From positions 1-7,240 of the forward strand of contig JAGGZZ010000009.1 of NCBI GenBank assembly GCA_021161765.1: a DNA stretch of 7,240 nucleotides. Reading direction: 5' to 3'. The DNA comes from Candidatus Methanophagales archaeon. Lineage in GTDB: Archaea > Halobacteriota > Syntropharchaeia > Alkanophagales > Methanospirareceae. Under the pieces are notes generated by a model. That model did no database searches. It saw only the letters and a program-made list of their open reading frames with translations, and was not told the DNA's origin. Position 1 is the stretch's first letter. Each line of letters opens with the position of its first letter. Made by a program: the position numbers and the translations under genes. Shown here one piece after another: positions 4,587 to 7,240 of the stretch.

Positions 4587-5756
4587 ATGCCGAAACAGAA
4601 GAGCCAGCTAATCGTTTCAGGAACACTCGTATATGGCGATGACCTTGAAGATAGAACAGGGTATGCGGTAATCGAAGGCGGGAAAATAAAAGAAATTGGC
4701 GAAGGGGGGAAGATAGAAGCGGATGTGACGGGTATTGTAATCCCCTCTTTTGTCAATGCACATACGCACATCGGCGATTCTGTGGCAAAAGAGCCTGATT
4801 TTATGCCGCTGGATGAGTTAGTGGGTCCTGGTGGCTTCAAACACAAAATATTAGCTGAAACAGCACATAACGAGCTTGTTTATGCGATGAAGGACAGCAT
4901 TGAGGACATCTTTGCTACGGGAACGGGACTGTTTGCAGATTTTCGAGAAGGTGGTGTTTTGGGTGTTAAAGCACTAAAAGAAGCTTTCGATTCGGCAGGA
5001 TGCCGAGAAAAAGTGGATATGAAAATATTTGGCAGACCAGAAGCGGGAACGGACGAATTAGGAATTAGGAATTACGAATTACGAATTTTTGAATCGGCGG
5101 ACGGAATAGGCATAAGCAGTGTAGCGGACTACCCGTGGGAAGACGTGAAACGTTTAGCGGCAGAGACAAAAACAAGGGGAAAAATGTTCGCACTTCACGC
5201 GGGTGAACGAAATGCGGAAGATGTAGAAGGTGCGATAGAACTCGAACCGGATTTCATCGTGCACCTTACAAAAGCATCGCAGCGAGATTTCGAGAGGATG
5301 CAGGATAAGAACATAGCGGCTGTCGTTTGCATTCGCTCTAACCTGGTGACCGGGGTGGGGCTGCCGCCTTTACGTCAGATGCTCAAATCAGGGTTAACGG
5401 TGGGTGTTGGCACGGATAACGTAATGCTCAACTCACCTGACATGTTCTCAGAAATGGAATTCATTTCCAAGATTTTTCGTAAGCTTGAGGAACGGAAAGT
5501 GCTGAAGATGTGCACGCTTGATTCCGCAAAGGTGCTGAGAGAAGACAAATTCGTGGGTTCGATAGAGGAGGGGAAAACGGCGAATTTGCTGGTGATCGAT
5601 AATGACACACCAAATATGCGGGGTGTGAGAAACTCGATAAGAGGCGTGGTGAGAAGAGCGACACGTGATGACATTGCGGCGGTGATATATGAAGGGGGAG
5701 TTGTTCAAAATTCACCGCAGAGAGCGCTGAGTTCACAGAGAAAAATTCATTCGTAG
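4587..5756 (+). CDS. Metal-dependent amidohydrolase (cytosine-deaminase/chlorohydrolase-like)
   Basis: A 389-residue TIM-barrel hydrolase starting at ATG 4587, directly after the corrinoid stop TGA (4584-4586), so coupled translation is likely. Metal and catalytic residues of the ATZ/TRZ-type amidohydrolases are present: His59 and His61 (NAHTHIGDS), His204 with Glu207 (HAGE), His226 (FIVHLTK) and Asp277 (GVGTDNVM). The N-terminal strands with IVIPSFVNAHTH and the C-terminal VGSIEEGKTANLLVID form the composite beta domain. Such enzymes deaminate or dechlorinate ring nitrogen compounds such as cytosine, adenosine derivatives or triazines; the true substrate is not predictable. Two oddities: residues 157-167 (ELGIRNYELRI) are encoded by tandem 7-bp repeats, and the last ~14 residues (from SPQRALS) come from a dispersed repeat, suggesting the original stop was lost or moved. 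Catalytic residues are intact. Confidence 0.87.
   Translation: MPKQKSQLIVSGTLVYGDDLEDRTGYAVIEGGKIKEIGEGGKIEADVTGIVIPSFVNAHTHIGDSVAKEPDFMPLDELVGPGGFKHKILAETAHNELVYAMKDSIEDIFATGTGLFADFREGGVLGVKALKEAFDSAGCREKVDMKIFGRPEAGTDELGIRNYELRIFESADGIGISSVADYPWEDVKRLAAETKTRGKMFALHAGERNAEDVEGAIELEPDFIVHLTKASQRDFERMQDKNIAAVVCIRSNLVTGVGLPPLRQMLKSGLTVGVGTDNVMLNSPDMFSEMEFISKIFRKLEERKVLKMCTLDSAKVLREDKFVGSIEEGKTANLLVIDNDTPNMRGVRNSIRGVVRRATRDDIAAVIYEGGVVQNSPQRALSSQRKIHS
5055..5087 (+). repeat. Tandem 7-bp repeat GAATTA(G/C) inside the amidohydrolase gene
   Basis: Four full copies of GAATTAG/GAATTAC (5055-5082) followed by a partial fifth (5083-5087). It is read in frame as ELGIRNYELRI. Seven is not a multiple of three, so gain or loss of one unit would shift the frame of the gene. 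The flanking protein aligns with the family, so the insert sits in a tolerant loop between the HxH and HAGE blocks. Confidence 0.85.
5714..5740. repeat. Dispersed repeat overlapping the amidohydrolase 3' end
   Basis: The CCGCAGAGAGCGCTGAG-TTCACAGAG sequence has the (A)CAGAG periodic pattern of short non-coding repeats related to the ACACAGATT family elsewhere in the window. It forms the last codons of the amidohydrolase and leads straight into repeat-rich intergenic DNA. Confidence 0.5.
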
Positions 5757-5782
5757 ATTTGTATTTCTATAGCCACATAAAA

Positions 5783-5908
5783 AACCACGAGATTTCACAA
5801 GATTAACACAAGAAATTAGGATTATTTCGGTATAAAGTAGCCAATGGGGTACTTAAACTATGTTAATATTATTCTTTTTCTCGTGAAAATCCGTGTAATC
5901 TTGTGGTT
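5783..5908. repeat. Imperfect inverted repeat of the ACACAGATT family, second element
   Basis: The left arm (5783-5812, AACCACGAGATTTCACAAG...) and right arm (5879-5908, ...GTGTAATCTTGTGGTT) are approximate reverse complements around a 66-bp centre. Both arms resemble those at 1342-1433. It sits between the converging amidohydrolase and hemD genes. Confidence 0.78.
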
Positions 5909-6010
5909 ATAAAAAGGAGCTAAACAAATACTAGAAAATGAATTGTTGACACAGATTAAATAGGTGTCCGGTTTTAGGGCGTTTAAGCGGATTAGATGCT
6001 TAGTTTCTTA

Positions 6011-6056
6011 TTGTATATGAAGTATAACCCCCTTCTATTTGAGACACGGATTTACA
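6011..6056 (+). repeat. Dispersed 46-bp repeat, copy 1
   Basis: TTGTATAT, then GTATA, CCCTTCTATTT and GACAC(G/A)GATTTACA recur in the same order and spacing at 7195-7240, with about six mismatches. The copies bracket hemD and its upstream hairpin array in direct orientation. The last part belongs to the ACACAGATT family. Confidence 0.8.
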
Positions 6057-6098
6057 CGGATTTTTTCTTTTTTGGCGAATAGCCAACCCGCCAAGCCA

Positions 6099-6881
6099 CT
6101 AAACCGCTAATTTCGTTATCTCCTTCAGAACACCTTCAAATGTGCTTTTTCCCGCAACCAGCTCAACTTTCATGCCTGCTTGTGTTATGGTTTCAGCAGT
6201 CAAATCACCAATAGCGGCAATTTTCGCGCGTTCCAAAACCTCAAAGATATTTTCTTTCATTCCAAATTCTCTGGCAAGCTCCAAAAACGTTTTAAACGTT
6301 AAAGAACTCGTGAATATAATATAATCAGGGTTATAGGCTACGAGCTCCGAAAACAGCTCTTTCTCTTCTTCGGTATCCTTTATCTCCACTTTATATATCT
6401 GGATGTCCTTCACGAAAGCACCTTTTTGACGTAAAAAGTCCAGAATGTCCCGTCCACCTTCGGCGCTCCGCAGGAAAACGATTTTTTTATTTTCTGCATC
6501 TCCTCGCTTATCCATTAGTTCCATAAGCCCTTTTGCGCTGTATTGCTCAGGCATAAAGTCAACTCGCACGCCACGTTTCTCGAGTTCCGAACCCGTAACC
6601 GGACCAATAGCGCAGATTTCGATAGCCGCGTCCGAAAGCTTCGCTTTTAAGTCAAATTTACCTTCGCAGATGCCGAACGATTTCTTTACGCCGTTTAGAC
6701 TTGTGAAGACGACTATGTCCACGCGCTCATTAAAAACGTCCTTTATCTCCCTTAATGCCTCTTTTCTATCTACCAGTTCAAACAGGGTAAAGCCGAAGAA
6801 ATCAAACCCGTATCTATCCGCTTTTTCTTTCGACCGTTTAAGCACGTTCTCAGGTCGAAAGGCTGCTATTTTCTTTCTCAT
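6099..6881 (-). CDS. hemD: Uroporphyrinogen-III synthase
   Basis: A 260-residue protein read on the minus strand from ATG at 6881 to TAG at 6099, the usual length for HemD. It closes hydroxymethylbilane with inversion of ring D to make uroporphyrinogen III, the branch precursor of siroheme, F430, cobalamin and heme. Two similar alpha/beta domains are visible: the first contains DIVVFTSLNGVK (55-66), then AIGPVTGSELEKRGVRVDFM (91-110) and EQYSAKGLMEL (112-122). The second contains KIVFLRSAEGGRDILDFL (133-150), DYIIFTSSLTFKTFLEL (186-202) and AAIGDLTAETITQAGMKVEL (222-241), ending STFEGVLKEI (246-255). GAGGGA lies seven bases before the start. It stands alone here, convergent to the amidohydrolase; the neighbouring corrinoid protein is a user of its pathway. 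A hairpin array lies upstream. Confidence 0.92.
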   Translation of the reverse strand: MRKKIAAFRPENVLKRSKEKADRYGFDFFGFTLFELVDRKEALREIKDVFNERVDIVVFTSLNGVKKSFGICEGKFDLKAKLSDAAIEICAIGPVTGSELEKRGVRVDFMPEQYSAKGLMELMDKRGDAENKKIVFLRSAEGGRDILDFLRQKGAFVKDIQIYKVEIKDTEEEKELFSELVAYNPDYIIFTSSLTFKTFLELAREFGMKENIFEVLERAKIAAIGDLTAETITQAGMKVELVAGKSTFEGVLKEITKLAV

Positions 6882-6903
6882 TTTGGATCCCTCTTCTTTT
6901 TTC

Positions 6904-7071
6904 TTTTAGCACAAACCTTTTCTTAGGAAGAAAAGCTTTACCAACAAACTTTCTTTCACAAAGAAAGTTTGATCAAAGAAACGTATATTTTTAGTAAAGG
7001 TTTTTGCTTGCAAAAAAAGTTTTAGCACAGGTTCTTTCTTTAGAAAGAAAGTGTTTTCTAAAAAGAAAAAG
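6904..7071. repeat. Array of five AT-rich hairpins upstream of hemD
   Basis: Five short perfect stems follow one another: 6917-6935 (CTTTTCTT/AAGAAAAG, loop AGG), 6945-6971 (CAAACTTTCTTT/AAAGAAAGTTTG, 12 bp, loop CAC), 7001-7016 (TTTTTGC/GCAAAAA), 7032-7049 (TTCTTTCT/AGAAAGAA) and 7054-7069 (TTTTCT/AGAAAA). TTTTAGCACA occurs twice as a flank (6904-6913, 7020-7029). The stems differ in sequence but keep pairing. If hemD is transcribed from further right, these would fold in its leader RNA. The Phe/Lys-rich open frame on the minus strand here is an artefact of the repeats. Confidence 0.75.
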
Positions 7072-7092
7072 TGTTTTGTAAATTTTAAATAG

Positions 7093-7128
7093 TTTACTAA
7101 ATAAAAATCAATCAATTTATTTAGTGAA
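7093..7128. promoter_or_regulatory. Long AT palindrome, possible hemD promoter/operator region
   Basis: TTTACTAAATAAA (7093-7105) pairs with TTTATTTAGTGAA (7116-7128), 12 of 13 positions as Watson-Crick and one G-T, around AATCAATCAA. On the minus strand it includes TTTTTATTTA, a TATA-like box pointing toward hemD about 220 bases away. Regulatory function is a guess from position and symmetry. Confidence 0.35.
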
Positions 7129-7173
7129 GTAAGTAAAAATAAAAGATAAATTTAGTCGTAAGGTCGAGTTTTT

Positions 7174-7190
7174 GCCATTGTGGAAATGGC
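7174..7190. repeat. Short hairpin GCCATT/AATGGC
   Basis: A 6-bp stem with loop GTGGA, preceded by a run of T. It lies between the long palindrome and the dispersed 46-bp repeat. No gene is visible from 7129 to the right edge. Confidence 0.4.
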
Positions 7191-7194
7191 TTCG

Positions 7195-7240
7195 TTGTAT
7201 ATAACGTATAGCACCCTTCTATTTAAGACACAGATTTACA
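7195..7240 (+). repeat. Dispersed 46-bp repeat, copy 2 (runs to window edge)
   Basis: Direct repeat of 6011-6056 with about six mismatches, ending in GACACAGATTTACA at the window end, so it probably continues beyond. Confidence 0.8.

Larger units (their letters stand above)
5757..6098. other. Repeat-rich intergenic region without a gene
   Basis: About 340 bases between two convergent genes. It contains the inverted ACACAGATT pair (5783-5908), a single-arm fragment near 5948-5957 and the dispersed 46-bp repeat (6011-6056). I see no open frame with a ribosome-binding site; an AAGGAG at 5914-5919 leads only to a three-codon frame. No tRNA-like fold was recognised. A stretch at 5966-6000 (TGTCCGGTTTTAGGG and following) is not explained by the repeats. 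Confidence 0.6.

Noticed and set aside
5966..6000. TGTCCGGTTTTAGGG stretch as an insertion-sequence end
   Set aside because: No matching inverted end, transposase fragment or target duplication is visible.
6072..6086. TTGGC-GAATA-GCCAA hairpin as hemD terminator
   Set aside because: In the hemD direction it is followed by A-rich and not T-rich sequence, and the stem is only five pairs.
6906..7115. Minus-strand 69-residue Phe/Lys/Leu-rich frame
   Set aside because: It is the translation of the hairpin array; low complexity, no ribosome-binding site.

Overview
The window looks archaeal, most likely euryarchaeal and of the methanogen/ANME (methane- or alkane-cycling) type. I infer this from gene content and not from any marker gene: a methyltransferase-type corrinoid protein, an archaeal-type VapBC pair, a uroporphyrinogen-III synthase, TATA-like AT-rich boxes upstream of genes, strong GGAGG(T) ribosome-binding sites, and many short dispersed repeats of the ACACAGATT type. 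No rRNA, tRNA, CRISPR array or intact insertion sequence is visible.

Positions 1-1320 are an accessory patch. The 3' end of an SGNH-hydrolase-like gene is followed by a 50-residue DUF5989-type membrane protein. Next comes a vapBC toxin-antitoxin operon with its own TATA-like box and a perfect 10+10 bp palindrome that is probably the operator. A second, decayed copy of the DUF5989 gene follows, lacking the ancestral start codon, so vapBC sits between two direct copies of one small gene. Positions 1320-1870 hold an inverted ACACAGATT repeat, a HicB-like antitoxin gene without a HicA partner and with an abnormal C-terminus, and a possible antisense gene remnant.

Positions 1872-3830 are the most interesting part. 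A 521-residue protein unmistakably belongs to the Pup ligase/Pup deamidase (PafA/Dop) family. It is followed after a short gap by a 90-residue, highly charged, coiled-coil-like protein ending in Ser-Gly-Glu. The tail, the composition and the position downstream of a Dop/PafA-type gene resemble the bacterial Pup and UBact modifiers. I propose an archaeal Pup/UBact-like tagging system. The enzyme family is firm, but the modifier is inferred.

Positions 3942-5756 carry a corrinoid (B12-binding) protein and an amidohydrolase of the cytosine-deaminase/chlorohydrolase type, directly abutting and probably co-transcribed. The amidohydrolase contains an in-frame run of 7-bp tandem repeats and ends inside a dispersed repeat. 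Positions 6099-6881 on the minus strand encode uroporphyrinogen-III synthase, the last common step toward siroheme, F430 and corrinoids. Its upstream side holds an array of five hairpins.

Two copies of a two-hairpin element, with stems that differ by compensatory changes, lie just upstream of the Pup-like gene and of the corrinoid gene. Several other dispersed repeats fill the intergenic space between the amidohydrolase and hemD and the right edge.
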